A stretch of DNA of 64,000 nucleotides from Limnohabitans kasalickyi (GCA_965234325.1 OZ248417.1:221393-285392), one strand, 5' to 3'; shown: positions 33,453 to 43,011, counted from the stretch's first letter. Numbers and translations: made by a program. Notes: generated by a model from the sequence alone, not told the origin.

Positions 33453-35213
33453 GTGACGACCACGCCTCCACAAGCTTCGTTGGCCCAAGCTTGGCACGCG
33501 AAGTCTGAGCATGGCCATGCTTGGCAAGGCCACACCAGCTGGTGCGTGGCGCAAGGCGACCTCAACCTTCCCGCTTTTTTAGCCACATGGCACGCTTGGA
33601 CGCTGGACCCGCAGCGGCCCACCCATTTGCATGTCTTGGCACTGAGCCACAACGCTGCATCTGTCCACGCAGCGTGTCGTGTTGCAAGAACCACGATAGC
33701 CGCCTACGCCCCCCCGATTGGTTTGGCCTCTGCCATTACCACCCACTCAAGCAGTGGTCAAGCTTTCCATGCACTCGCTGACCTGCTGCAACAAGTGACA
33801 GATCAGTGCTGGGGCTTGCTACCCGGCATGCACCGGCTGCGTTTTGCGCATGGCCACGTCACGCTGACACTGTGTGTCGGCGATTCCCCAGAATATGCAG
33901 CGCTGATGCGTCAACACCCCACGGGACCTTGCTTGCCCCCTGCTGATTTAGGTTCTGAAACAGCGCGCACCGTCACCGTCATTGGCTCTGGCATTTCTGG
34001 TGCAGGAACGGCACGGGCTTTGGCCGAACGAGGATGGCAAGTCACCGTGTTGGACGCGAGCAGCGCGCACGCCTCAGGCGCTTCGGGCGTACCCGTGGGC
34101 GTGATCGCCCCGCACACCTCGCATGATGACAGCACCGTCTCGCGCCTCACTCGTGCAGGCGTGCGCTTAATGCGCCACACCTTGCAAACGTGGTTGAACG
34201 AAGGCAGCGATTGGGTGTCCACTGGGGTGCTCGAGCGTCGCTTGCCCGGCAAAACGCGGCGCGGTGGCGTGCCTTTGAATTGGCTAAACGAACTCGCTGA
34301 AGTGGCCCAAGACTGGACCCACAAAGCGCCGCATCCTGCCCCAGACGATGCCTATTGGCACGCCAAAGGCGCATGGCTGCGGCCTGCCCAGCTGGTGCGT
34401 GCGTTGCTCGACCACCCGAACATCCGCTGGCAAGGTCACGCCAAACCGGATGCCTTGAAGTACGTGGCTAGTCATTCAAACGGCACAGCACTGTGCGGCG
34501 AAACGCCATTTCCGGGAACATGGCAGGTCCTGCAAGCGGGCACCGTGCTGGCGGAGGCTTGCCGCGTGGTGATCGCCGCAGGTCCGGGCTCTGCCGCCTT
34601 GGTCGCCAGCGCCACCACAGACGGCAGCAGTCCACGCATCAACCCTGTGCGCGGCCAAATTTCGTGGGGCTTGATGGCCGATTTACCCCATGGCACGCCG
34701 TTGCCTGCTTCGCCCGTGAACGGCAATGGGGCTTTTGTGCACAGCGTGTCCACCGATGAAGGCCCTGCTTGGTTTGTCGGCTCCACCTTTGATCGACTCA
34801 ACGACCAACCTGATGTGCTGGCTGACGATCACCAAGAAAACCACAGCCGCCTTGCAGCCTTGCTGCCCGACACGGCACACGTGCTCGCGCCGCTGTTTGG
34901 CGTGCCCAACACCGCACAAGGCGAGCCCACACACGCAGTGGCCAACGGACTCAAGACCGCACCTGACGCCCCATACACCGTCCGCGGCTGGGCTGGCATT
35001 CGCTGTGGCACACCCGACCGGTTTCCGGTGGTGGGCGCCGTGCCTCACGCGCCCGAGGGTTTGTGGATCAACGCCGCCATGGGCTCGCGCGGCCTGACCT
35101 TGGCCCTGCTGTGTGGCGAGATCTTGGCCGCCCGCTGGCAAGGAGAGCCGCTGCCTGTGGAAGCCAAACTGGCCAAAGCCATGGACGCCGCGCGTTTCAC
35201 ATTCAAGCCATAA
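33453..35213 (+). CDS. mnmC: MnmC-like FAD oxidoreductase with a reduced methyltransferase domain
   Basis: About 586 residues. The C-terminal part from about residue 172 is a DAO-type FAD oxidase: dinucleotide-binding VTVIGSGISGAGTARALAERG and GWAGIRCGTPDRFPVVG near the end. This is the MnmC2 half, which oxidises carboxymethylaminomethyl-uridine in tRNA wobble position. The N-terminal about 170 residues align by eye with pieces of the MnmD methyltransferase (LLPGMHRLRFAHGHVTLTLCVGD). They lack both the SAM-binding glycine motif and the FLDGFAP catalytic segment. GTG 33453 is my start; TTG 33447 directly after the yggX stop is possible. Confidence 0.75.
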   Translation: MTTTPPQASLAQAWHAKSEHGHAWQGHTSWCVAQGDLNLPAFLATWHAWTLDPQRPTHLHVLALSHNAASVHAACRVARTTIAAYAPPIGLASAITTHSSSGQAFHALADLLQQVTDQCWGLLPGMHRLRFAHGHVTLTLCVGDSPEYAALMRQHPTGPCLPPADLGSETARTVTVIGSGISGAGTARALAERGWQVTVLDASSAHASGASGVPVGVIAPHTSHDDSTVSRLTRAGVRLMRHTLQTWLNEGSDWVSTGVLERRLPGKTRRGGVPLNWLNELAEVAQDWTHKAPHPAPDDAYWHAKGAWLRPAQLVRALLDHPNIRWQGHAKPDALKYVASHSNGTALCGETPFPGTWQVLQAGTVLAEACRVVIAAGPGSAALVASATTDGSSPRINPVRGQISWGLMADLPHGTPLPASPVNGNGAFVHSVSTDEGPAWFVGSTFDRLNDQPDVLADDHQENHSRLAALLPDTAHVLAPLFGVPNTAQGEPTHAVANGLKTAPDAPYTVRGWAGIRCGTPDRFPVVGAVPHAPEGLWINAAMGSRGLTLALLCGEILAARWQGEPLPVEAKLAKAMDAARFTFKP

Positions 35214-35258
35214 ACGGCTTGACCGACGGTTACCCGCTCCCCACGCGATACTTCTGGC

Positions 35259-36671
35259 ATGACCGATTCCGCAAAGCCCACAACCTCGCACCAAACAGCG
35301 CCAGCCCCCGTGAGCTTGGCCGAAGGCTTTTGGTTTTGGCTCAAGCTCGGCTTCATCAGTTTTGGGGGCCCTGCGGGGCAGATTGCCATCATGCACCAAG
35401 AGCTGGTCGAGCGACGCCGTTGGATTTCTGAGCGTCGCTTTCTGCACGCGCTGAACTACTGCATGGTGTTGCCAGGGCCTGAGGCGCAGCAGCTGGTGAC
35501 CTACATAGGCTGGCTCATGCACAAGCGCTGGGGCGGTGTGGTCGCAGGCGCGTTGTTTGTGTTGCCCTCGTTGTTCATCTTGATCGCGTTGTCTTGGGTG
35601 TACATCGCGTTTGGCGAGGTGAGCGTGGTGGCCGGTTTGTTCTACGGCATCAAGCCTGCGGTGACGGCCATCGTTGTGCAAGCGGCGCATCGCATTGGCT
35701 CTAAGGCCCTGAAAAATCAGGTGCTATGGGCCATCGCAGCGGCTTCGTTTGTGGCGATCTTTGCGCTCAATGTGCCGTTCCCGTTCATCGTGGGCGGCGC
35801 GGCGTTGGTGGGTTATGTGGGCGGTCGGCTATCACCTCAGACCTTTCAAGTAGGCGGCGGCCATGGGGCGAGTCAAGCGTCGCATGGCCCCGCATTGATT
35901 GACGATCACACGCCTACACCCGACCACGCGCGCTTCAGCTGGACGGGATTGATGCAGGTGCTGGTGGCGGGTGCCGTGTTGTGGAGCGTGCCCATGGGCG
36001 TGTTGTGCGCTGTGTTTGGCTGGGACCACACCTTCACCCAAATGGGCTGGTTTTTCACCAAAGCGGCCTTGCTGACGTTTGGGGGTGCTTATGCCGTGCT
36101 GCCTTATGTGTACCAAGGTGCGGTGGGTCAGTTTGGCTGGGTCACCCCCACGCACATGATGGACGGCTTGGCCTTGGGCGAAACCACGCCAGGCCCGCTG
36201 ATCATGGTGGTGGCCTTTGTGGCGTTTGTGGGCGGTTACCTCAAAGCGCTGCTGGGGCCAGACCACCTGTTTGCAGCAGGGGCTTTGGCAGCGTGCTTGG
36301 TGACGTGGTTCACCTTTTTGCCCTCGTTCATCTTCATCTTGGCGGGTGGCCCTCTGGTCGAAAGCACGCACCGCAACCTCAAATTCACCGCGCCTCTCAC
36401 CGCCATCACCGCCGCCGTGGTGGGGGTGGTGCTGAACTTGGCGCTGTTCTTTGGCTACCACTTGTTGTGGCCACAAGGCTTTGGTGGCGCAGAGGCGCAA
36501 GTGCTCAGCAGTTGCCAATGGCAAGACCCGCTGTGCATGGGCTTTGACTGGCGCTCGGCCCTGATCGCCATGGGTGCGGCCGTGGCGCTCTTCCACTACA
36601 AACGCAGCGTGATGCAGGTGATTGGCGTGTGTGCCTTGGTCGGTCTGGCCATCAAAACCCCGACACTTTGA
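35259..36671 (+). CDS. chrA: ChrA-type chromate transporter (two-domain)
   Basis: A 470-residue membrane protein of the CHR family. Two homologous halves: the first begins FWFWLKLGFISFGGPAGQIA (about residue 25), the second FFTKAALLTFGGAYAVLPYV (about residue 265), each with PGP motifs (VLPGPEAQ; TTPGPLIM). These are signatures of chromate/sulfate proton-coupled transporters that expel chromate. A histidine- and charge-rich linker separates the halves. No ChrB regulator is nearby. Confidence 0.93.
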   Translation: MTDSAKPTTSHQTAPAPVSLAEGFWFWLKLGFISFGGPAGQIAIMHQELVERRRWISERRFLHALNYCMVLPGPEAQQLVTYIGWLMHKRWGGVVAGALFVLPSLFILIALSWVYIAFGEVSVVAGLFYGIKPAVTAIVVQAAHRIGSKALKNQVLWAIAAASFVAIFALNVPFPFIVGGAALVGYVGGRLSPQTFQVGGGHGASQASHGPALIDDHTPTPDHARFSWTGLMQVLVAGAVLWSVPMGVLCAVFGWDHTFTQMGWFFTKAALLTFGGAYAVLPYVYQGAVGQFGWVTPTHMMDGLALGETTPGPLIMVVAFVAFVGGYLKALLGPDHLFAAGALAACLVTWFTFLPSFIFILAGGPLVESTHRNLKFTAPLTAITAAVVGVVLNLALFFGYHLLWPQGFGGAEAQVLSSCQWQDPLCMGFDWRSALIAMGAAVALFHYKRSVMQVIGVCALVGLAIKTPTL

Positions 36672-36681
36672 AGCTTTGACC

Positions 36682-38106
36682 ATGCACACCCTCGCGCAAC
36701 TCCGGGCTGGAGAACTCCACGGCATTACCCGACTGCAATTGCGCGAGGGTTTGACCACGTTCCCACCTGAGATTTTTGCGCTGGCCGACACGCTGGAAAT
36801 TTTGGACCTGTCGGGCAACCAACTCACCGCCCTGCCCAACGACTTGCCGCGCTTGCACAAGTTGCAAGTGATCTTTGGCTCGGACAACCCGTTCACCGAA
36901 TTGCCCGAGGTGCTGGGTCAGTGCCCCAACCTCACGATGGTTGGTTTCAAAGCCAACCGCATTCGCCACGTCTCGGCAAAGGCGTTGCCGCCGCGTTTGC
37001 GCTGGTTGATCTTGACGGACAACCAGATCGACACCCTGCCTACCGAACTCGGGCACTGCACCGATCTGCAAAAACTCATGCTGGCTGGCAACCGCTTGAG
37101 CCAGCTGCCTGAGACGATGGTGAATTTGCAGAAACTGGAATTGCTGCGTATCTCGGCCAACCAATTCACCGCCCTGCCCAAATGGCTGCTAGAACTGCCG
37201 CGTCTGAGCTGGCTGGCGTTTGCGGGCAACCCGTTTTGCGCGGACCTTGAAGCTTCGGCGCTGGCCAATGCGGCGACCCAAGCCATTGACTGGGCCGATT
37301 TAGAGGTTAAAGCCTTGCTGGGTGAAGGCGCATCGGGCTTGATTTACCGAGCAAACTGGACACCCGCCAAAGCGCATCCAACGCGCTCGCAGCACGTTTC
37401 ATCAAGCGCGACTATTTCCACTGATTTGGCAGCGCCTGTTTCTGCGTCAACACCACTGGCGGTCAAAGTGTTCAAAGGCAGCCTCACCAGCGACGGTCTG
37501 CCCTTGAGCGAAATGGCGGCCAGTTTGCACGCGGGCCACCACCCCAGTTTGGTTGCGGTACACGCGCCCGTGACTGGCCATCCCAACGGCAAACAAGCTT
37601 TGGCCATGCCTTTGGTGACGCCTGATTTTCAAAATTTGGCGGGACCGCCCAGCTTGGCGTCCTGCACCCGAGATGTTTACGCCCCTGAGACCCGCTTCAC
37701 TTGGGACGCCTTGTTGCGACTGGCGCACCACATCGCTTCTGCGGCACAGCACTTGCACGCGCGCGGTCTTCACCACGGCGATTTGTACGCACACAACATC
37801 TTGTGCACCCCAGACGGGCGTGCCTTATTGGGCGACTTTGGTGCTGCAGCATTGACTGACCCGCATCAACCCGAAACGGCCTTAGCCCTGCAACGACTGG
37901 AAGTGCGTGCTTTTGGTTGTTTGCTAGAAGAGTTGTTGGACCGTACCGACTTGGCTCATCCGAACACAAACTCGGCACACGCACAACAGCAACAGCAACA
38001 GCAAATTTTGCATGCCCTCCAAATCGCCTGCATGCAAGCCTTGCCCAGCCAACGCCCTTTGTTTGTGCAAATCTCGCACACCTTGAACCAACTGGTGAGC
38101 GCTTAA
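36682..38106 (+). CDS. Leucine-rich-repeat protein kinase
   Basis: A 474-residue cytosolic protein. Residues about 15-190 carry seven to eight leucine-rich repeats (LEILDLSGNQLTALP, LQKLMLAGNRLSQLP). Residues about 208-470 form a eukaryotic-like Ser/Thr kinase with all key parts: glycine loop GEGASG (214-219), lysine K262, helix-C glutamate E277, catalytic D367 in HGDLYAHN, N372 and DFG at 385-387. A polyglutamine run (QQQQQQQ) is near 435. It has no signal or membrane segment. Targets unknown. Start ATG at 36682, 11 bases after the chrA stop. Confidence 0.85.
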   Translation: MHTLAQLRAGELHGITRLQLREGLTTFPPEIFALADTLEILDLSGNQLTALPNDLPRLHKLQVIFGSDNPFTELPEVLGQCPNLTMVGFKANRIRHVSAKALPPRLRWLILTDNQIDTLPTELGHCTDLQKLMLAGNRLSQLPETMVNLQKLELLRISANQFTALPKWLLELPRLSWLAFAGNPFCADLEASALANAATQAIDWADLEVKALLGEGASGLIYRANWTPAKAHPTRSQHVSSSATISTDLAAPVSASTPLAVKVFKGSLTSDGLPLSEMAASLHAGHHPSLVAVHAPVTGHPNGKQALAMPLVTPDFQNLAGPPSLASCTRDVYAPETRFTWDALLRLAHHIASAAQHLHARGLHHGDLYAHNILCTPDGRALLGDFGAAALTDPHQPETALALQRLEVRAFGCLLEELLDRTDLAHPNTNSAHAQQQQQQQILHALQIACMQALPSQRPLFVQISHTLNQLVSA

Positions 38107-38225
38107 GGCAAGCGGCTGAAATACGCGCACCAAACCGGGTCAAAAACCCTCCGAAGTGGCACCATGCGCATGGCCCAGCCCTTGCTAATTGGATTGAAAC
38201 ACCAGTTAATTAAAGGGCAAACACC

Positions 38226-38669
38226 ATGAACCGCAACGACGTCACAGAGAAAATCATTGGCACCAAAGTGTCCAAAGGCATCAAGTGGGAAGACGTGGCC
38301 AAAAAAGTGGGCCTGTCCAAAGAATGGACCACCGCCGCCTGCTTGGGCCAAATGACCTTGGATGAAAAACAAGCCAAAGTAATCGGCAAGATCTTTGGCC
38401 TCAATGCCGAAGAACAAAAGTGGCTGCAAGTGGTGCCCTACAAAGGCTCGCTGCCCACGCCCGTGCCCACCGACCCCTTGATTTACCGCTGGTACGAAAT
38501 CGTCAGCGTGTACGGCACCACCATCAAAGAGTTGATTCACGAAGAGTTTGGTGACGGCATCATGAGTGCCATCGACTTCTCCATGGACATCGTGCGCCAA
38601 CCCGACCCCAAGGGCGATCGCGTGAACGTGGTGTTGTCGGGCAAGTTCTTGCCTTACAAGCAATACTGA
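38226..38669 (+). CDS. cynS: Cyanate hydratase (cyanase)
   Basis: A 147-residue enzyme that converts cyanate and bicarbonate to carbon dioxide and ammonia via carbamate. The N-terminal helix bundle resembles a phage-repressor fold. The catalytic residues match the family triad R88, E91 (RWYEIV) and S114 (GIMSAIDFSMD). Length and spacing match E. coli CynS within a few residues. It is monocistronic, followed by a strong terminator, with no cynT or cynX nearby. Confidence 0.95.
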   Translation: MNRNDVTEKIIGTKVSKGIKWEDVAKKVGLSKEWTTAACLGQMTLDEKQAKVIGKIFGLNAEEQKWLQVVPYKGSLPTPVPTDPLIYRWYEIVSVYGTTIKELIHEEFGDGIMSAIDFSMDIVRQPDPKGDRVNVVLSGKFLPYKQY

Positions 38670-38690
38670 GCCCTCAACGCATCTCAAGAA

Positions 38691-38725
38691 AAAGGGGCTG
38701 ACACCCAGTGGTGTCAGCCCCTTTT
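38691..38725 (+). terminator. Intrinsic terminator of cynS
   Basis: A perfect 15-bp stem (AAAGGGGCTGACACC with its inverted copy) around a CAGT loop, ending in a short T-run. It lies between the convergent cynS and DUF3297 genes and, being nearly symmetric, probably works for both. Confidence 0.9.
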
Positions 38726-38743
38726 GCGTTTGCAGCCAGCGAT

Positions 38744-38992
38744 TTATTTATAAAACGCTTCCACTTTGCCCTTGATCTTGATCACCAGCGGGTTGCCCTT
38801 GCGGTCACGGGTTTTGGCCACAGGCACGCGCACCCAGCCTTCGCTGATGCTGTATTCCTCCACGTCAAAGCGCTCTTTGTCGTTGAAGCGAATGCCAATG
38901 TCGTGCTCAAACACGGCGGCAATGTGGTGGGGGCTGCGCGGGTCGACAGACAGGCGGTCGGGCAATTCGGGGCGGGTGGTAGGTTCAGTCAT
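38744..38992 (-). CDS. DUF3297 family protein
   Basis: An 82-residue protein, MTEPTTRPELPDRLSVDPRSPHH at the front and KIKGKVEAFYK at the end, matching the small DUF3297 family of proteobacteria. It has no signal peptide or membrane segment; function is unknown. I start at the ATG at 38992, since the further upstream methionine at 39034 adds 14 residues not seen in the family. Confidence 0.85.
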   Translation of the reverse strand: MTEPTTRPELPDRLSVDPRSPHHIAAVFEHDIGIRFNDKERFDVEEYSISEGWVRVPVAKTRDRKGNPLVIKIKGKVEAFYK

Positions 38993-39129
38993 AACCGTTG
39001 ATTTTCCATGATTTACAGGCCTACTTAGCCGCAACCGCCAAGCCTGCCAAGCCCCTTATTCTCCAAAAGCATATATGTACAACGAAAAAATCGTTTGTTT
39101 TGGCATAAAGAGCCCCTACAGTCCGTGCC

Positions 39130-39921
39130 ATGCAAGATTTTGGATTTGTCTTTGCCGGCTTCTTTGTCGGCCTCATCGTGGGTTTAACAGGCGTGGGCGG
39201 TGGCTCATTGATGACGCCGATTTTGATTTTCTTCTTTGGCATCAAGCCTTACATGGCCGTGGGCACCGATTTGTTGTTCGCGGCCTTCACCAAAGCGGGC
39301 GGTACCTTTAGCTTTGCGCGCCAACGCTTGGTGCCTTGGCGCGTAGTGATGGCGTTGTGCGCTGGCAGCTTACCCGCCTCGGCTTTGACGCTGTGGGTGC
39401 TGCACAACGTAGGGCCGTCTGATCCCGCCGTGCAAAAAGTGATGACCTTCACCCTCGGCCTAGCGCTGTTGTTGACTGCCTGCGCCATGCTATTTAAGGT
39501 GATTCGCGGCAAACAAGCCCCGGTGGTGCTGGCCGAGGAAAACTTAAACGCAGCCACCCAACCCCGTCATTGGGCCCTGCCCCTGTTGTTTGGCGCTGTG
39601 ATCGGCACTTTGGTGACCCTCACGTCTGTCGGCGCAGGAGCCATTGGCGTGACGGTGCTTATGATCCTTTACCCGCAATTGCCGCTGTCCCGTATCGTGG
39701 CCGCTGACATTGCTTATGCCGTGCCACTGACTTTGGTCGCTGGTTTGGGCCATGCCTCGTTGGGCTCGGTGGATTGGTCGTTGTTGTCGCTCTTGTTGGC
39801 AGGCTCTTTGCCCGGCATTTGGGTGGGTTCACGGCTGATGCACAAAACCCCCGAGCGGGTGATTCGTTCCATCCTTTCTGTGTTGCTGGCTTGGGCTGGC
39901 AGCAAACTGGTTTTCGCTTAA
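39130..39921 (+). CDS. TSUP/TauE-SafE family sulfite-type exporter
   Basis: A 263-residue membrane protein with about eight hydrophobic segments. Two family repeats are visible: GFFVGLIVGLTGVGGGSLMTP near the N-terminus and AVIGTLVTLTSVGAGAIGVTVL near residue 160. TSUP members move sulfite, sulfonates or related anions. First gene of the sulfate reduction cluster, 19 bases before cysI, so a role in sulfite or sulfate handling is likely though direction is not shown. Confidence 0.88.
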   Translation: MQDFGFVFAGFFVGLIVGLTGVGGGSLMTPILIFFFGIKPYMAVGTDLLFAAFTKAGGTFSFARQRLVPWRVVMALCAGSLPASALTLWVLHNVGPSDPAVQKVMTFTLGLALLLTACAMLFKVIRGKQAPVVLAEENLNAATQPRHWALPLLFGAVIGTLVTLTSVGAGAIGVTVLMILYPQLPLSRIVAADIAYAVPLTLVAGLGHASLGSVDWSLLSLLLAGSLPGIWVGSRLMHKTPERVIRSILSVLLAWAGSKLVFA

Positions 39922-39940
39922 TTTTTTGCCTGAGTTTCAG

Positions 39941-41725
39941 ATGTACCAATACACCGACTTCGATCAGCAGTTCATCCAAGCCCGCGCGGCGCAGTACCGC
40001 GACCAATTGAGCCGCCACTTGGCTGGCAAATTGCCAGACAGCGACTTTCGTCCTTTGCGCTTGCAAAACGGCTGGTACGTGCAACGCTACGCCCCCATGT
40101 TGCGCGTGGCCGTGCCTTATGGCGAACTCAACAGCGTCCAATTGCGCGTGTTGGCCCAAATCGCACGCGACTACGACACGCCTTCGGCTGAATTGATGGA
40201 ACGTGCCCAAAGCACACAAGACAAGATTGGTGGGATTGACGCGCCGAAGCTGACCACCAACTACGGCCACTTCACCACCCGCCAAAACGTGCAATTCAAC
40301 TGGATTCCGTTGGACAAAAGCGCCGACGTGATGGAACTGTTGGCCAGTGTCAACCTGCACGGCATCCAGACCAGCGGCAACTGCATTCGCAACATCACCA
40401 GCGACGAACGTGCCGGCATTGCGGTGGACGAAGACGTCGACCCACGCCCCTACGCCGAAGTGCTGCGCCAGTGGAGCACCTTGCACCCAGAGTTCGCCTA
40501 CCTGCCCCGCAAATTCAAAATCGCCATCACCGGCGCCAACGAAGACCGCGCGGCCATCGAGTGGCACGACATTGGCCTACGCTTGCTGCGTGACGACGAA
40601 GGCAACGTGGGCTTCAAAATTTTCGTGGGTGGCGGCATGGGCCGAACGCCCATCATTGGCACGGTGATTCGTGAGTTCTTACCTTGGAACCAAATCATCA
40701 ATTACCTTGAAGCTGTGGTGCGCGTTTACAACGGTTGGGGCCGCCGCGACAACATCTACAAAGCGCGTATCAAGATTTTGGTGAAGGCCGAAGGCCAACG
40801 CTACTTTGACGAAGTCAATGAGGAGTTTGACCGCATCTTGGAAAGCGGCGCCCACCACACCATTCCACAAACCGAGCTGGACCGCGTGACCGCTTGCTTC
40901 GTCTCGCCCCCTGTCGACGTGGTGTCCGACGAAGCTCAAGAAAAAGCCGAGCAAGCTTTGCTGACCCAAGCCCGCGCGGACAAAGAGTTCACCCGTTGGT
41001 TGCAACAAAACGTGACCAGCCACCAGAACCCTGGCCTGCGCGTGGTCACCCTGTCGTTCAAACGTTTGGGCCAAGCCCCAGGCGACGCCACCGCCGACCA
41101 ACTGGCCACCGCCGCTGACTTGGCTGAGAAGTTCAGCGCCGGCGAAGTGCGTGTGAACCACGATCAAAACTTGGTGCTGCCTTGGGTGCGCATTGACCAA
41201 TTGGCCGATTTGTATCAAGCCGCCAAAGCCGCTGGCTTTGCCCGCGCCAACGTGCATTTGCTGACCGACATGATTGCCTGCCCTGGCGGCGACTACTGCG
41301 CCTTGGCCAACGCCCGTTCGTTGCCCATCGCAGCGGCCATCACCGAGCGTTACCAAGACCTCGACGAGTTGTTTGACTTGGGCGAGATTGACTTGCACAT
41401 CAGTGGCTGCATCAACTCGTGCGGCCACCACCACAGCGGCCACATCGGCATCTTGGGTGTCGATAAAGACGGTCAAGAGTGGTACCAAGTGACCCTCGGC
41501 GGCTCGGACGGTTCGTTCTTGAGCGGCCCCTCCAAAGCCGGCAAAGTGGTCGGCCCCTCATTTGCCGCTGCCGAAGTGGTGGATGTGGTGGAAGCCATTT
41601 TGGACGTGTACCGCGACAAACGCGAGGGCGCAGAAACCTTCGCACGCACGCTGAACCGCGTCGGTATGGACGACTTCAAAGCCGCCGCCAACGCTGCCCG
41701 TAACACCACGGCGCGTGCTCACTAA
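39941..41725 (+). CDS. cysI: Assimilatory sulfite reductase hemoprotein
   Basis: A 594-residue siroheme/4Fe-4S reductase. The two-fold repeated ferredoxin-like halves are visible (TTNYGHFTTRQNVQFNWI; VRVNHDQNLVLPWV). The four cluster cysteines appear as ACPGGDYC and GCINSCGHHHSGH in the C-terminal half. It reduces sulfite to sulfide with six electrons. No flavoprotein cysJ is present nearby, and fdxA plus a ferredoxin reductase follow the operon, so ferredoxin may be the donor (inferred). Start ATG at 41 kb minus 1059, i.e. 39941, preceded by weak ribosome-site sequence. Confidence 0.88.
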   Translation: MYQYTDFDQQFIQARAAQYRDQLSRHLAGKLPDSDFRPLRLQNGWYVQRYAPMLRVAVPYGELNSVQLRVLAQIARDYDTPSAELMERAQSTQDKIGGIDAPKLTTNYGHFTTRQNVQFNWIPLDKSADVMELLASVNLHGIQTSGNCIRNITSDERAGIAVDEDVDPRPYAEVLRQWSTLHPEFAYLPRKFKIAITGANEDRAAIEWHDIGLRLLRDDEGNVGFKIFVGGGMGRTPIIGTVIREFLPWNQIINYLEAVVRVYNGWGRRDNIYKARIKILVKAEGQRYFDEVNEEFDRILESGAHHTIPQTELDRVTACFVSPPVDVVSDEAQEKAEQALLTQARADKEFTRWLQQNVTSHQNPGLRVVTLSFKRLGQAPGDATADQLATAADLAEKFSAGEVRVNHDQNLVLPWVRIDQLADLYQAAKAAGFARANVHLLTDMIACPGGDYCALANARSLPIAAAITERYQDLDELFDLGEIDLHISGCINSCGHHHSGHIGILGVDKDGQEWYQVTLGGSDGSFLSGPSKAGKVVGPSFAAAEVVDVVEAILDVYRDKREGAETFARTLNRVGMDDFKAAANAARNTTARAH

Positions 41726-41773
41726 ACAAGCGGTCTAGAAATACACGACCTGAACCCGATCAAGAGAATTGCC

Positions 41774-42145
41774 ATGACCCTGCAAATCATCACCCAACAC
41801 ACGTCTGAAGGTGCCAACGCCCGCGCTTTGGCCAACGACGTAGACGTGCAAACCCTAGACCTTGAAGGCTTGGAACGCATCGACCTGAACTTTCCGAAAT
41901 TCACCGATGGCCGTGCTTTCAGCCAAGCCTTTGTGCTGCGCCGTCGTGGTTTCACAGGCGACATCCGCGCCCACGGCGATGTGTTGATTGACCAACTGCT
42001 GCAAATGCAACGCAGTGGTTTCTCAAGTGCCGTGCTGCGCGAAGACCAAGACGCCGTCCACGGTGAAAAGCTGTTGGGCTTGTACACGCGCTTTTACCAA
42101 GGCGATGCTGTTCACGCCACGCCCCTCTTTGCGGACGCGTCGTAA
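41774..42145 (+). CDS. DUF934 family protein
   Basis: A 123-residue protein with the family core IDLNFPKFTDGRAFSQAFVLRRRGF, followed by IRAHGDVLIDQL. DUF934 proteins are encoded next to sulfite reductase and CysH in many beta- and alphaproteobacteria and are presumed accessory to sulfite reduction. No catalytic motif is evident. It lies between cysI and cysH on the same strand. Confidence 0.9.
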   Translation: MTLQIITQHTSEGANARALANDVDVQTLDLEGLERIDLNFPKFTDGRAFSQAFVLRRRGFTGDIRAHGDVLIDQLLQMQRSGFSSAVLREDQDAVHGEKLLGLYTRFYQGDAVHATPLFADAS

Positions 42146-42237
42146 GCACGGTCACCCTTTCAAATTTCACGCACCCAGTGTTGGGGCCCGCAGCTTTCGC
42201 GGTGCCTTCAGCCGCTGTATTGCCCATTGAAACTTTT

Positions 42238-42993
42238 ATGAGCACCTCCTCTTTTCTCTCAGCGGGCAATGCCTCCAAAGCCACCATGCTGAACGCCCGC
42301 GCCAGCGACGATTTCGCGGACAAACTGGCGCAAACCCAAGCCTTGCTGCAACGTGCAGCGGCTGAGTTTTCGCCCGTCACGCAAGCCTCCAGTCTCGGGG
42401 CTGAAGACGTGGTGATCACCCATCTCATCAACAGCTTGAAGCTCGACATTCCCGTGTTCGTGCTCGAAACCGGCGCGCTGCACACCGAGACCTTGGCCTT
42501 GCTGGAGCGCACCGAGGCCACCTCACGTGCGCCCATCAACGTGTATCGCCCTGTGCATGAATCGGTCATCGAGTTTGTGCGCACAGAGGGCCAAGACGCG
42601 ATGTACAAAAGCATGGCGTTGCGCAAAGCCTGCTGCGGCATTCGCAAGATGGAACCCCTCGCACGCGCCCTCAAAGGCCAACGCGCCTGGATCACCGGTT
42701 TGCGCCAAGAGCAATCGAGCGCCCGCGCCGATGTGCCCTTGCAAGACGACAGCGAAGTCGCTACCAAGAACTTAAGCAAATTCAACCCCTTGGCCAAGTG
42801 GACATGGGGTGATGTGTGGCACTACATCGCCACGAACCACGTCGACTACAACCCACTGCATGACCAGTTCTTCCCCAGCGTGGGCTGCGCGCCTTGCACA
42901 CGCGCCATCGCCATGGGCGAAGAGTTTCGGGCGGGTCGCTGGTGGTGGGAAGACGAAGCCGCCAAAGAGTGCGGCTTGCACGTGAAGAAATAA
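42238..42993 (+). CDS. cysH: Assimilatory adenylylsulfate (APS) reductase
   Basis: A 251-residue PAPS/APS reductase-family enzyme. PP-loop-type front (QASSLGAEDVVITHLI), then RKACCGIRKMEPL and GCAPCTRAI. The paired cysteines (CC and CAPC) indicate a 4Fe-4S cluster, the mark of the APS-using type rather than PAPS-using, consistent with cysN lacking a fused APS kinase. Start ATG at 42238. Longer frames upstream lack coding character. Confidence 0.88.
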   Translation: MSTSSFLSAGNASKATMLNARASDDFADKLAQTQALLQRAAAEFSPVTQASSLGAEDVVITHLINSLKLDIPVFVLETGALHTETLALLERTEATSRAPINVYRPVHESVIEFVRTEGQDAMYKSMALRKACCGIRKMEPLARALKGQRAWITGLRQEQSSARADVPLQDDSEVATKNLSKFNPLAKWTWGDVWHYIATNHVDYNPLHDQFFPSVGCAPCTRAIAMGEEFRAGRWWWEDEAAKECGLHVKK

Positions 42994-43011
42994 AAAAGAA
43001 CTGAGAACCGT

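Noticed and set aside
35832..36896. 354-codon minus-strand frame opposite chrA
   Set aside because: Shadow of the strong chrA gene. Histidine- and glutamine-rich composition with no domain signal.
37980..38003. CAG/CAA-rich run as a CRISPR or tandem-repeat array
   Set aside because: It is a short polyglutamine stretch in the LRR kinase with no spacers.
39095..39122. TTGTTT-16-TACAGT promoter for the cys operon
   Set aside because: The -10 would end 8 bases before the first start codon, implying a leaderless message. The match is too weak to assert.
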